Shown here: one piece after another, positions 36,712 through 43,983 of the stretch
Position numbering within the stretch: the first letter of the stretch is position 1
How the letters are laid out: every line of letters starts with the position of its first letter
NCBI GenBank assembly: GCA_014800895.1
Contig: JAAVFG010000054.1
Span: forward strand, 1-64,000
Length of the DNA: 64,000 nt
Source: Bacteroidales bacterium
GTDB lineage: Bacteria; Bacteroidota; Bacteroidia; Bacteroidales; Muribaculaceae
Direction: 5' to 3'
Made by a program: the position numbers and the translations under genes
The notes under the pieces: generated by a model
The model's database searches: none
What the model was told of the DNA's origin: nothing
Seen by the model: only the letters and a program-made list of their open reading frames with translations

Positions 36712-37260
36712 CTAAAACTCCTTTGCGATCTTTCTTAAATCCATAAGTTTTTTTCTTACATTCTTAGGAGTTTTTCCGGCATTCTTGATGTTGAGAGGGT
36801 AATAATAACCTTCATTATTATTCAACTCCTGAGATTCTTTCGCTTCTGCATCCGCAGAGTCCTTCGTATTTTCAAATTCGAGAACACAATAATCATTCAT
36901 AAATGTATTGACCTCATTCTCGGCATCAATCATTTTAAGTCCAAGTAACGCGCTCAGTGTCTGACGGAAAGTAGATAATGTCCCACTCTTTACAGTACTC
37001 GGACGATGCGTCTGACAGATATGCCATTTCAATCGCCCGTTGAGTCCTTTACCTTTAGTACTTATACCGAAATATATTGCCACATAGTCTTTCCCTTCGA
37101 ACGTTTTGTGATGAAGCATATTCTGATCTTCTATCGGAAGTTGTGACAGAAGTCTCTCAGCCCTCTCTGTTTCACACCACCACCGATACCATCCCGGTGC
37201 TTCCTTACAGATATTTTGACGTTTATTCAGAATATCTCTGATTTCTTTTACTCTTTTCAT
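36712..37260 (-). CDS. GIY-YIG-like nuclease
   Basis: The 182-residue protein has a GIY-YIG-like order of motifs: GWYRWWCE (GIY strand, residues ~22-29), VAIYFGIS (YIG strand), LNGRLKWHI (conserved Arg helix), then a Glu (SQELNNN) and Asn in YYYPLNIKN. The family cuts DNA using this set of Tyr, Arg and Glu residues. The first motif reads GWY and the second YFG, so it is a divergent member. It follows the DUF6884-like gene by 10 nt, as an operon. Confidence 0.55.
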   Translation of the reverse strand: MKRVKEIRDILNKRQNICKEAPGWYRWWCETERAERLLSQLPIEDQNMLHHKTFEGKDYVAIYFGISTKGKGLNGRLKWHICQTHRPSTVKSGTLSTFRQTLSALLGLKMIDAENEVNTFMNDYCVLEFENTKDSADAEAKESQELNNNEGYYYPLNIKNAGKTPKNVRKKLMDLRKIAKEF

Positions 37261-37270
37261 TTAGAAATTG

Positions 37271-37735
37271 CTATAGTATTGTTTTATTCTTAATTGCCTT
37301 ATTCAATGCCGGTAGTCTTTTTCCCATAGGCATTCCATCCAACGGCAACTGACAATTTGATATACGATGAGAACCTATTAAATAATCAAGATAATTCTTT
37401 CCTGCAAGTATTATGTATTTTGTATCAGCAGAAAATCTTTTAGACAGCTGTTGCCAAACAATATCCGCCCATTCCTTCCTTTCTTTTGCAGAAGCATTAT
37501 TAAGAGTCTGTTCATATTTCAATATAGGCTGGTTAAGAGACAATAAATAATGTTTTGCAGAAAGAATAAAGATTCTATCTTCCCCGACATTAAGCACCTC
37601 TTTCGCATACTGAAGAGATTTCTTAAATAAAGGACTGTCGTATAAATTCTTTGCAAGCACCGGTCCATTTGTAGTATCTATTTTTCTCTTTACGCAAGAA
37701 ATCAATACTATTGTATTTTCTTTACTCTCTGACAT
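37271..37735 (-). CDS. DUF6884-like protein
   Basis: The 154-residue protein matches DUF6884 in pattern: IVLISCVKRKIDTTNGPVLA, LYDSPLFKKSLQYAKEV, IFILSAKHYLLSLNQPI and YEQTLNNASAKERKEWADIV. The domain occurs in phages and mobile regions, and its fold is thought to be related to nucleotide- or base-handling enzymes such as the ArcS/TGT-associated domain; no reaction is proven. It starts 77 nt downstream of the end of a candidate structured RNA. Confidence 0.6.
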   Translation of the reverse strand: MSESKENTIVLISCVKRKIDTTNGPVLAKNLYDSPLFKKSLQYAKEVLNVGEDRIFILSAKHYLLSLNQPILKYEQTLNNASAKERKEWADIVWQQLSKRFSADTKYIILAGKNYLDYLIGSHRISNCQLPLDGMPMGKRLPALNKAIKNKTIL

Positions 37736-37811
37736 TTTAAAATATCATTTATCGATACCCGGCGATCGACCTGCCGCCATCATCGCCCTCAAATGATGAT
37801 AGGTTCAAAAT

Positions 37812-38295
37812 AAAAAAAGCGTGAGAGCCACATCTCGTGTCCGTCCCGCTATCTGAGGCCTTCGCATTGCCCAATGGAGTGGAACGGACAACGACGGAGC
37901 CTCACGCATGATATGATATCGACCGACGACGGATGCTCACGCATCCGCATCATCAGCATTGTAGATCATATCTACATGGGCGTCTATCGCTGTCTCACGT
38001 CCTTGACTCCATTTGAAAGTTGCGAAGTTTCAGATAGCCAAGAAGGAGCGTCGATATACGCTTTTCTTAATTAATTTTACAAGTCGCTCTTCGACTTACA
38101 TATGAAGTTGTTTAAACTAATTTACGAATGTTAAAATTAGGTATATTCTTCATTCTTTTATTCCCCTTTGCGGATCTTTTAGGCTGCTTCCGCCCCTCTC
38201 ATCGGTACCAACCGAGAGGTTGCTACCTCTTCGAGTGACAAAATCAGCGCAAAAATCTCTCGCAAATGTGAATAAAAAATAAGTTTAAACAACTT
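37812..38295 (-). ncRNA. Candidate ~480-nt structured RNA
   Basis: On the minus strand a -7 element TAACTTTG (38302-38309) is followed by a region that folds by eye into many helices: a 15-bp terminal stem (38282-38296 with 38104-38118), hairpins 38081-38097, 37960-37976 (TGTAGAT/ATCTACA) and 37930-37947 (CGGATGC-GUGA-GCATCCG, a GNRA loop), and a final extended stem GCGTGAG/CTCACGC plus TGTCCGT/ACGGACA (37819-37907) with T7 after it. No known RNA family was recognised. Boundaries are inferred. Confidence 0.5.
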
Positions 38296-38296
38296 C
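38104..38296. repeat. 15-bp perfect inverted repeat enclosing 193 bp
   Basis: GAAGTTGTTTAAACT (38104-38118) and AGTTTAAACAACTTC (38282-38296) are exact complements. Inside, further pairing continues on the minus strand (TTTTATTC with GAATAAAA, TTTGCG with CGCAAA), favouring an RNA stem over transposon ends, though a small MITE-like element cannot be excluded. Confidence 0.65.
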
Positions 38297-38301
38297 AATC
38301 G

Positions 38302-38309
38302 CAAAGTTA
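38302..38309 (-). promoter_or_regulatory. -7 element for the ~480-nt RNA candidate
   Basis: Minus-strand TAACTTTG, placing the start near 38295, exactly at the 5' arm of the 15-bp inverted repeat. No TTTG at -33 was found. Confidence 0.4.
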
Positions 38310-38340
38310 ATAAAAATTTTACACTTGCGAAATTTCAATT

Positions 38341-38431
38341 AATAAAAAATGCCAGCTATCCCAAAACTCCTTGGATAGTTGCGAAGTTTCAGATAGCTTC
38401 GGGGATAGCTGACATAATTACGGTATCTTTT
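38341..38431 (-). ncRNA. Candidate ~90-nt small RNA with terminator
   Basis: Minus strand: -7 element TAACTTTG (38438-38445), then a 10-bp perfect stem CAGCTATCCC/GGGATAGCTG (38402-38411 with 38353-38362) followed by GCATTTTTTATT. The stem encloses a 21-nt segment (38377-38397) identical to one inside the larger RNA (38018-38038). Confidence 0.5.
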
Positions 38432-38437
38432 TATGAG

Positions 38438-38445
38438 CAAAGTTA
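38438..38445 (-). promoter_or_regulatory. -7 element for the ~90-nt RNA candidate
   Basis: Minus-strand TAACTTTG, about 27 nt before the terminator stem. The TTTG nearby (38458-38461) is spaced only 12 nt, so the upstream element is missing. Confidence 0.4.
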
Positions 38446-38476
38446 ATATCATTTGATCAAATGTGACTAATCCAAG

Positions 38477-38576
38477 TTAATCCATCTTTTATGACCAGAT
38501 CTTTTTATTTTATCTGGATGTCTCATTATCTTTTTTTGTAGATAATATCCATGGATGAAAATAGCGCTTGAAGATT
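38477..38576. repeat. Duplicated promoter/start segment, copy A
   Basis: Closely similar to 39216-39311, from TTAATCCATCTTTTATGACC through CCATGGATGAAAATAGCGC and GAAGATT. In copy B the last part contains the ATG of the gene at 39303; in copy A the same position is TTG. Confidence 0.75.
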
Positions 38577-38675
38577 CGGGAGACCGGGAGTTTCAATGCG
38601 CATTTAACAATTAATCAACGGATAAACGGTGAGTTGCATAATAAATTCAACACTGTAAAATGTGCTTACTGTTGA
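38577..38675 (+). repeat. 99-bp dispersed repeat, copy 2
   Basis: Gap-free match to 31970-32068 at about 80% identity. It follows directly on copy A of the duplicated segment, so a TTG-initiated frame would run through it to TGA 38673-38675. Confidence 0.75.
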
Positions 38676-38699
38676 ATTTCAAAAATTTACGTTTAGACT

Positions 38700-38965
38700 T
38701 ACATTGGCGGCGACTGGGGGCGGTTTCATTTTGAGATGAGATGCGGAGCGCATCCGGATGGTCTCTGTGTAACATCCAAATCTTTTTAAGGATTTAAAAT
38801 CCCATGGCGTTATGAAAAGATCTAAAAATCCGTGAGGCATCCGCGTCAATCTCCTGATTATCTGTGATTTTGATAATAATATAAGGCAGTTTACATTTTT
38901 ACGGGCATCGAGCCCTCAAAAATTTAGCGGAAGCCGGGAGGCTCCCGCCCCCAGTGCGCCGCTGA
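38700..38965. repeat. Inverted copies of the ACTGGGGGCGGG repeat
   Basis: GGCGGCGACTGGGGGCGG (38706-38723) and a complementary copy CCGCCCCCAGTGCGCCGC (about 38946-38963) face each other across ~220 bp. Direct copies occur near 32174-32211 and 32994-33031. Confidence 0.65.
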
Positions 38966-38972
38966 ATCATTC

Positions 38973-39101
38973 CTCTGAATGTTGGAAGACCGACGGCTCC
39001 GCCGCCGAGTAACCTCGTCTTGTTTAGCCCCCGGCTGCGGGCTATGCCCTTACCGGGGGCTAAACAAGAACTCGCCGCTCCGCGGCTACCATCCGGATCT
39101 A
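38973..39101. repeat. GC-rich hairpin repeat, copy 2
   Basis: Related to 33034-33160. Here the main stem TTAGCCCCCGG/CCGGGGGCTAA is a perfect 11 bp, whereas copy 1 has a mismatch, and a second small stem GCCGC/GCGGC follows. Confidence 0.7.
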
Positions 39102-39198
39102 CCTGTCCTACTGTTCTATTATCTAAAAATAAACAAGGACTCGCCGCTCCGCGGCTACCATCCGGATCTGCCTGTCCTACTATTCTAATATCTAAAAA
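39061..39198. repeat. Two tandem 69-bp units
   Basis: Units 39061-39129 and 39130-39198 both read TAAACAAGRACTCGCCGCTC onward to ATCTAAAAA and differ at only a few bases. Each includes the CTCCGCGGCTACC element of the GC-rich repeat. Confidence 0.8.
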
Positions 39199-39215
39199 AA
39201 TGGGAATAATCTATC

Positions 39216-39311
39216 TTAATCCATCTTTTATGACCAAATATTTTTATTTTATCCGGATGTCTCATTAAATTTGTAGAAAATTTCCATGGATGAAAATAGC
39301 GCATGAAGATT
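39216..39311. repeat. Duplicated promoter/start segment, copy B
   Basis: Copy of 38477-38576 that covers the upstream region and first codons of the gene at 39303. Confidence 0.75.
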
Positions 39312-39905
39312 GATTACCAAAATAAGGAGTTTATTGCAAAACTGACCGAGGCTGTCGAACGCCGCCTTGGGAGAAAGATTGTCTCTCCTCGCGATTTCGA
39401 TTTTCTATCAGCGGAGCTTGCAGACATCGGAAGCAGTGTATCAGCTACTACTTTGAAACGAATCTGGGGCTATAACCGCGATACATCTTCTGCTTATCGC
39501 CCGTATCAATACACGATCACCGCTTTAATACGCTTGTTGGGTTTCAGATCTATTGATGATTATATTAATTCTGATGGTGATGACTCCATGCAGTCTTCCT
39601 CCTTTATCGGGGCAATAGTCACGGCTGATGAATTGGCACCGGATATGATTGTTGACCTCTCATGGGAGCCCGCCCGCCGATGCCGTCTGAAATGTATCGG
39701 CGCAGGAAAATTTGAAGTCATTCTTTCAGAAAGAGGCAAACTCAAACCCGGAGATATCGTAAGATTCATGAGCCTGACCCAGAACGCCCCGTTATATTTC
39801 AACGAAGTGATACGCAACGGTGGCAAAGAAAGATTTGTATATACCGCAGGACAGCGCACCGGAATCCGCTACTCCATACTCGACTCATCGGAAGCAGCCG
39901 ACTGA
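39303..39905 (+). CDS. Uncharacterised Bacteroidales protein with putative N-terminal DNA-binding region
   Basis: The 200-residue protein has a helical N-terminus with SVSATTLKRIWGY (~48-60), a pattern seen in a large family of uncharacterised Bacteroidetes proteins that looks like a helix-turn-helix recognition helix. The C-terminal half (residues ~100-190: DLSWEPARRCRLKCIGAGKF, GKLKPGDIVRFMS) is a small beta domain. Its 3' end overlaps the convergent kinase gene by 37 bp. Its start region is duplicated at 38477-38576. Regulatory role is inference. Confidence 0.65.
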   Translation: MKIDYQNKEFIAKLTEAVERRLGRKIVSPRDFDFLSAELADIGSSVSATTLKRIWGYNRDTSSAYRPYQYTITALIRLLGFRSIDDYINSDGDDSMQSSSFIGAIVTADELAPDMIVDLSWEPARRCRLKCIGAGKFEVILSERGKLKPGDIVRFMSLTQNAPLYFNEVIRNGGKERFVYTAGQRTGIRYSILDSSEAAD

Positions 39906-41221
39906 CTCGCTTCAATATGAGCTTTGTAATTGGCATCAATCTTTCTGTATGCATCATTCATACGCCTGATAATGTATTCTCCTATTACTTTACTCTCTCT
40001 TTTTGCCAAATCATCAGATCCTCCCATTTGCCGCACTGAATAATATACATTTTCCTCCCATTTATTCTTAAAATAATCAGAATTTTTCCTAAGGAGATCT
40101 GACGATTTATTATAGGGATCTATGGTTATCAATTCTTCAATCGCTTCGTCGATACTTTTAATATTCTGCTCACGCGTCATCTGTATCAACTCTTCCGACG
40201 GACCTGCCGGAACAGTAACCTTTACCGTATCCGTACGGTTAATATAGACAGTATTCGTGGCTCCCGTATCCGTACGGTTTATGTAGACAGTATCCGCGGC
40301 TGCCGGAACCGTCACTATTCTTTCCGGAATATTCTTCATAGCTATCTCCGCCTCCTTCCTCTTATTATTCAGGTATATCATCCCGGCGGCTGCGATTAGA
40401 TTGACAAATAAGAACAGGATAACTATCGCCTTCCAATTCGAGCGCTTTCTAAGATGCCGGATGAGATAGGCGGCTGAGGGGCGCAATGCCGGCTCTGGTC
40501 TAAGACATTTATCTACCAGTCGGCGGTAGCGTCTCCCGGGTAGGAGTATCTGCATGATTTTACCTGCCGCATAGATATCGGCACTCATATCTGAGGGTTT
40601 GCCGCTATCAGTTGAGTGTTGCTCTGGAGCACCGAAAGCAGCTGTCCCCGCAGAGTTCTTATACACTACGAAGTCGTCGCCATCGCCGAGACCGAGGTCT
40701 ATGATCTTGACACGGTTTCCTTTATGCGTTATCAGGATGTTATCCGGCTTCAGGTCGCGGTGTGATATTCCCGACTGATGAAGATAATCCAAAGCTTCAA
40801 GCAGACTTATCATCACTTCGCGCCGCATATCAGCATCGGCTTCGGGATGAGCATCGAGCCATTTTCCGAGTTCGGCGCCATCGACATATTCCATCACTAA
40901 CGCCTCCCCTACTCCGGGGATAACATCCCATGATACGATTCTCGCTATCCCCGGATGTTCGAGCCGGCTACCAAGCTCGAATTCCTTGAAAAGAAACCTC
41001 TCCCATTCCGGCATTCCCCTGTATTGCTCCCCTAACGTCTTGATAAAATACTTTCTGCCATAGCGTATGGCAGAATAAAGGGTATATGGTCCGTGATCTC
41101 CTATTCTCTTTACATCGCTCCATTCCGCCACACGCATCCGCATGGCATCACCGTCATATCCAACTGTATTAATTACTGAATTACCGGAGATACTTATTTC
41201 CTTACCACTTTCTCTCTTCAT
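39869..41221 (-). CDS. Transmembrane serine/threonine protein kinase
   Basis: The 450-residue protein has a kinase domain at residues ~35-265: glycine-loop region KRIGDHGPYTLYSAI, catalytic-lysine strand YFIKTL, HRDLKPDN with D156, a DLG metal motif in place of DFG (KIIDLGLGDGDD) and GAPEQHS. A membrane helix follows (AIVILFLFVNLIAAAGMIYL), then an extracytoplasmic tail containing two copies of TVYINRTDT and a helical end. It resembles Hanks-type receptor kinases of Bacteroidetes. Substrates are unknown. The regulator gene converging on it could be functionally linked (inference). Confidence 0.85.
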   Translation of the reverse strand: MKRESGKEISISGNSVINTVGYDGDAMRMRVAEWSDVKRIGDHGPYTLYSAIRYGRKYFIKTLGEQYRGMPEWERFLFKEFELGSRLEHPGIARIVSWDVIPGVGEALVMEYVDGAELGKWLDAHPEADADMRREVMISLLEALDYLHQSGISHRDLKPDNILITHKGNRVKIIDLGLGDGDDFVVYKNSAGTAAFGAPEQHSTDSGKPSDMSADIYAAGKIMQILLPGRRYRRLVDKCLRPEPALRPSAAYLIRHLRKRSNWKAIVILFLFVNLIAAAGMIYLNNKRKEAEIAMKNIPERIVTVPAAADTVYINRTDTGATNTVYINRTDTVKVTVPAGPSEELIQMTREQNIKSIDEAIEELITIDPYNKSSDLLRKNSDYFKNKWEENVYYSVRQMGGSDDLAKRESKVIGEYIIRRMNDAYRKIDANYKAHIEASQSAASDESSME

Positions 41222-41259
41222 ACAATACCCTCAGGAGCACGATATAATATTTCCGACTG

Positions 41260-41267
41260 CAAAATTA
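41260..41267 (-). promoter_or_regulatory. -7 element for the kinase gene
   Basis: Minus-strand TAATTTTG, 38 nt before the ATG. The upstream TTTG is absent at 19-21 nt. Confidence 0.5.
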
Positions 41268-41307
41268 GTAAAACACTTTAGCTAAAGCTCTAAATTTTCT
41301 ATAAAAT

Positions 41308-41339
41308 TTTGTCTATCTCCTCCGAAAATCGTAACTTTG
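41308..41339 (+). promoter_or_regulatory. Consensus promoter for aminopeptidase P
   Basis: TTTG (41308-41311), 20 nt, TAACTTTG (41332-41339). Predicted start near 41346, leader about 53 nt. Confidence 0.8.
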
Positions 41340-41398
41340 AGTCATAACCACAGGAGCCCTCCTCTCTCCCTCTGCTCCGCTTATCAAAACAAGAAAAA

Positions 41399-43195
41399 AT
41401 GACAAACAAACATTTTGATTATCTTACTTCCCTGCGCGAAGTAATGAAAGATAAAGGGATTGATTGTGTCATCATCTCCGGCACAGACCCCCATCAAAGC
41501 GAATTGCCACCCGCCCACTGGCGCGGACGCGAATGGCTCACAGGTTTCGAGTCAGGCAACGGCACAAACGGCACTGCCGTGGTGCTTGCAGATGAAGCTT
41601 ATTGCTGGACCGACTCCCGCTATTTCATTCAGGCTGAGGATCAGCTCAAAGGCTCAGGCTTCAAGATGATGAAGGAGGATGGACCGGATGCCGTAGATCT
41701 CATCGACTGGGTTACCGAAAAGATGAATGCCGGTCAGACCGTGGCTATCGACGGCATGACTTTCTCCGTAAGCTATGCGCAGCGACTTGAACAGGAGCTG
41801 ACAGACAACGGTATCAAATTCAACGATAATTTCCCTCAATTCGACTACATCTACCCCGACCGTCCGGAGCGTCCCAAGAATAAGCTCTTCATACATGATG
41901 AAGCAATCGTAGGCGAGACTGTCGACAGCAAGGTAGAGGATGTGCTCAAGGAGGTAAAAGGGGAATTGGCAAACGCCATCATGCTTTCCGCCCTTGATGA
42001 TATAGCATGGGTCACCAACCTCCGCGCAGCCAATGACATAGCTTTCTCCCCGATTTTCGTGGCTTATCTCTATCTTGACGAGAACCGCCGCGTTCTCTTC
42101 ATTGACAAGGAGAAAATCACAAAGGAGGTGCAGGAGCATCTTGACAAGTATCATTTTGAGGTGGAGCCATACGATTCAGTAATTGAATTTGTGGAGAAAC
42201 TTCCCAAGGAGACCCGTCTGCTGGTTGATCCGATGAAGACAGCCCGCGGTCTCTATGATCATATCGCATGCACACCGGTATTCGGGGGCGATGGAGTTGC
42301 CAAACTCAAAAGCATCAAGAATCAGACCATGCTTGCCAACCTTGAGACAGCGATGGAGAAAGATGGTGTGGCACTGACCAAATTCTTCATGATGGTAGAG
42401 AAAGAGTACCCCTCCGGAAAGCTGACAGAAGTCGAATTAGGGAAACGACTCCGTGCCCTCCGTCTGGCAGACCCGAGTTGTGTGGATGAGAGCTTCGCGC
42501 CAATCCTCGGCTGGAACGCACATGGAGCAATCGTGCATTATGAAGCTACAGAACAGACAGATGTGGCAATCGTAGGAGATGGTCTCCTCCTCGTAGATTC
42601 AGGAGGTCAGTACACCTTCGGCACAACAGACATCACGCGCACCATCGCGCTCGGCACGCCCACTCAGGAGCAGATTCACGACTTCACATTGGTGATGAAA
42701 GGTCATATCAATCTTGCCAATGCGGTCTTCCCCGCCGGCACAAGAGGAGACCAGCTTGATGCCTTGGCGCGTATCTTCTTATGGAAAGAGGGTAAAGCCT
42801 ATTATCACGGCACAGGTCATGGAGTAGGCTTCTTCATCAACTGCCATGAGGGTCCGCAGAATATCCGTCTCAATCATAATCCCACACCGCTCGAGCCGGG
42901 TATGATCACCAGCAACGAGCCCGGACTATACCTTGAAGGTAAATACGGCATCCGGTGTGAGAACCTGATTGTCACCATTCCTGCGATGAAGACAGAGTTC
43001 GGACAATTCTATAAATTCAACGAGATGACCCTCTTCCCATTCGATCTCCGTCTCTTCGAGACTTCAATCATGACCGATCAGGAGATAGAATGGCTCAACA
43101 CCTACCATAAGAAAGTCTTCGACCGTCTCTCTCCCCTCTTGAACGACGAGGAGAAAGCTTGGCTCGCAGCAAAAACTCAACCGTTAAAAAAATAA
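41399..43195 (+). CDS. pepP: Xaa-Pro aminopeptidase (aminopeptidase P, M24B)
   Basis: It removes N-terminal residues preceding proline. The 598-residue protein is the long three-domain form: two creatinase-like N domains and a C-terminal pita-bread domain. Metal-site motifs are visible: LLVDSGGQYTFGTTDITRT (two Asp), GTGHGVGFFINCHEGP (His), ITSNEPGLYLEGKYGIRCEN (two Glu). There is no signal peptide, so it is cytoplasmic. It has its own promoter and a terminator at 43202. Confidence 0.92.
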   Translation: MTNKHFDYLTSLREVMKDKGIDCVIISGTDPHQSELPPAHWRGREWLTGFESGNGTNGTAVVLADEAYCWTDSRYFIQAEDQLKGSGFKMMKEDGPDAVDLIDWVTEKMNAGQTVAIDGMTFSVSYAQRLEQELTDNGIKFNDNFPQFDYIYPDRPERPKNKLFIHDEAIVGETVDSKVEDVLKEVKGELANAIMLSALDDIAWVTNLRAANDIAFSPIFVAYLYLDENRRVLFIDKEKITKEVQEHLDKYHFEVEPYDSVIEFVEKLPKETRLLVDPMKTARGLYDHIACTPVFGGDGVAKLKSIKNQTMLANLETAMEKDGVALTKFFMMVEKEYPSGKLTEVELGKRLRALRLADPSCVDESFAPILGWNAHGAIVHYEATEQTDVAIVGDGLLLVDSGGQYTFGTTDITRTIALGTPTQEQIHDFTLVMKGHINLANAVFPAGTRGDQLDALARIFLWKEGKAYYHGTGHGVGFFINCHEGPQNIRLNHNPTPLEPGMITSNEPGLYLEGKYGIRCENLIVTIPAMKTEFGQFYKFNEMTLFPFDLRLFETSIMTDQEIEWLNTYHKKVFDRLSPLLNDEEKAWLAAKTQPLKK

Positions 43196-43201
43196 TTCAA
43201 T

Positions 43202-43240
43202 AATATTGCTCGGGATGAATCGCTCTTCCCGGGCAATATT
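43202..43240 (+). terminator. Terminator after pepP
   Basis: AATATTGCTCGGGA and TCCCGGGCAATATT pair with one mismatch; TTTAT follows. The next gene begins 24 nt later. Confidence 0.7.
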
Positions 43241-43263
43241 TATAGATAAAGAAGAAATACCAG

Positions 43264-43824
43264 ATGGCAATAATAAGAAGTGTAAGAGGTTTTACACCCA
43301 AGATAGGCAAGGACTGTTTTTTAGCAGACAATGCATGCATCATAGGCGATGTGGAGATGGGAAACGAATGTAGCGTATGGTTTGGGACTGTTCTCCGCGG
43401 CGATGTCAACTCCATCCGTATCGGCGACCGCGTCAACATACAGGATGGCAGTGTGCTTCACACCCTCTACCAGAAATCCACTATTGAATTAGGCAACGAT
43501 GTGAGCATAGGTCACAACGTTGTGATCCATGGCGCTAAAATCCGTGACTACGCGCTAATTGGAATGGGAGCTGTGGTAATGGATGATGCCGAGGTGGGCG
43601 AAGGCGCATTGGTAGCCGCCGGATCGGTAGTGCTCAGCCGCACAAAAATCGGTCCTCATGAGATGTGGGCGGGAGCGCCGGCAAAATTCGTAAAGATGGT
43701 AGAGCCCGAAAAAGCGAAGGAGATGAATGAGAAAATCGCCCGTAATTATCTGATGTATTCCAAATGGTACACCGAAGGAGAAGAGGCTCATCACTACCGT
43801 TATGACCCCACAAAAGAGGAATAA
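43264..43824 (+). CDS. Gamma-carbonic anhydrase family protein
   Basis: The 186-residue protein is a left-handed beta-helix with hexapeptide repeats (ACIIGDVEMGNECSVWFGTV, VNIQDGSVLHTLYQKS, DVSIGHNVVIHGAKI). His residues at HTL, GHN and IHG match the three zinc/iron ligands of gamma-class enzymes. Many family members have no proven carbonic anhydrase activity. It is preceded by the pepP terminator and followed by rpsU with its own promoter. Confidence 0.88.
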   Translation: MAIIRSVRGFTPKIGKDCFLADNACIIGDVEMGNECSVWFGTVLRGDVNSIRIGDRVNIQDGSVLHTLYQKSTIELGNDVSIGHNVVIHGAKIRDYALIGMGAVVMDDAEVGEGALVAAGSVVLSRTKIGPHEMWAGAPAKFVKMVEPEKAKEMNEKIARNYLMYSKWYTEGEEAHHYRYDPTKEE

Positions 43825-43866
43825 GCAAGAAAAAACATCTTTTAAACTGTTTTTTTCTTAAAAAAT

Positions 43867-43897
43867 TTTGTCAGTATAAGAAGATTATATAATTTTG
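43867..43897 (+). promoter_or_regulatory. Consensus promoter for rpsU
   Basis: TTTG (43867-43870), 19 nt, TAATTTTG (43890-43897), giving a leader of about 80 nt. Confidence 0.8.
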
Positions 43898-43983
43898 CAA
43901 CGAAATAGACGCGACAGCGCCCCTGCTGTTGTGGACTGACAACATAGAAAAAGAATAAAAAACATAAAATTAAAAGATTAAAC

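Larger units (their letters stand above)
37736..39302. other. 1.57-kb non-coding region of RNA candidates and repeats
   Basis: No convincing protein gene is seen. The left half (37812-38431) holds two candidate minus-strand RNAs. The right half (38477-39311) holds a duplicated promoter/start segment around a block of dispersed repeats. Segments 37736-37811 and 38676-38940 show little beyond short hairpins. Confidence 0.6.

Noticed and set aside
37874-38074. 66-codon plus-strand frame starting MEWNGQRRSLTHDM
   Set aside because: It lies antisense to the structured RNA region and has no promoter or family support.
38200-38230. Signal recognition particle RNA, because of GGAAGCAGCC on the minus strand
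   Set aside because: The tetraloop side GTCAGG and the matching symmetric loop of SRP RNA are absent; a 10-nt match is not enough.
37812-38295. Group II intron, tmRNA or RNase P RNA
   Set aside because: I saw no domain V, tag frame with tRNA-like ends, or RNase P conserved boxes.
38979-39268. Frames with repeated Pro/Arg-rich peptides
   Set aside because: They are created by the tandem GC-rich repeats and have no coding character.
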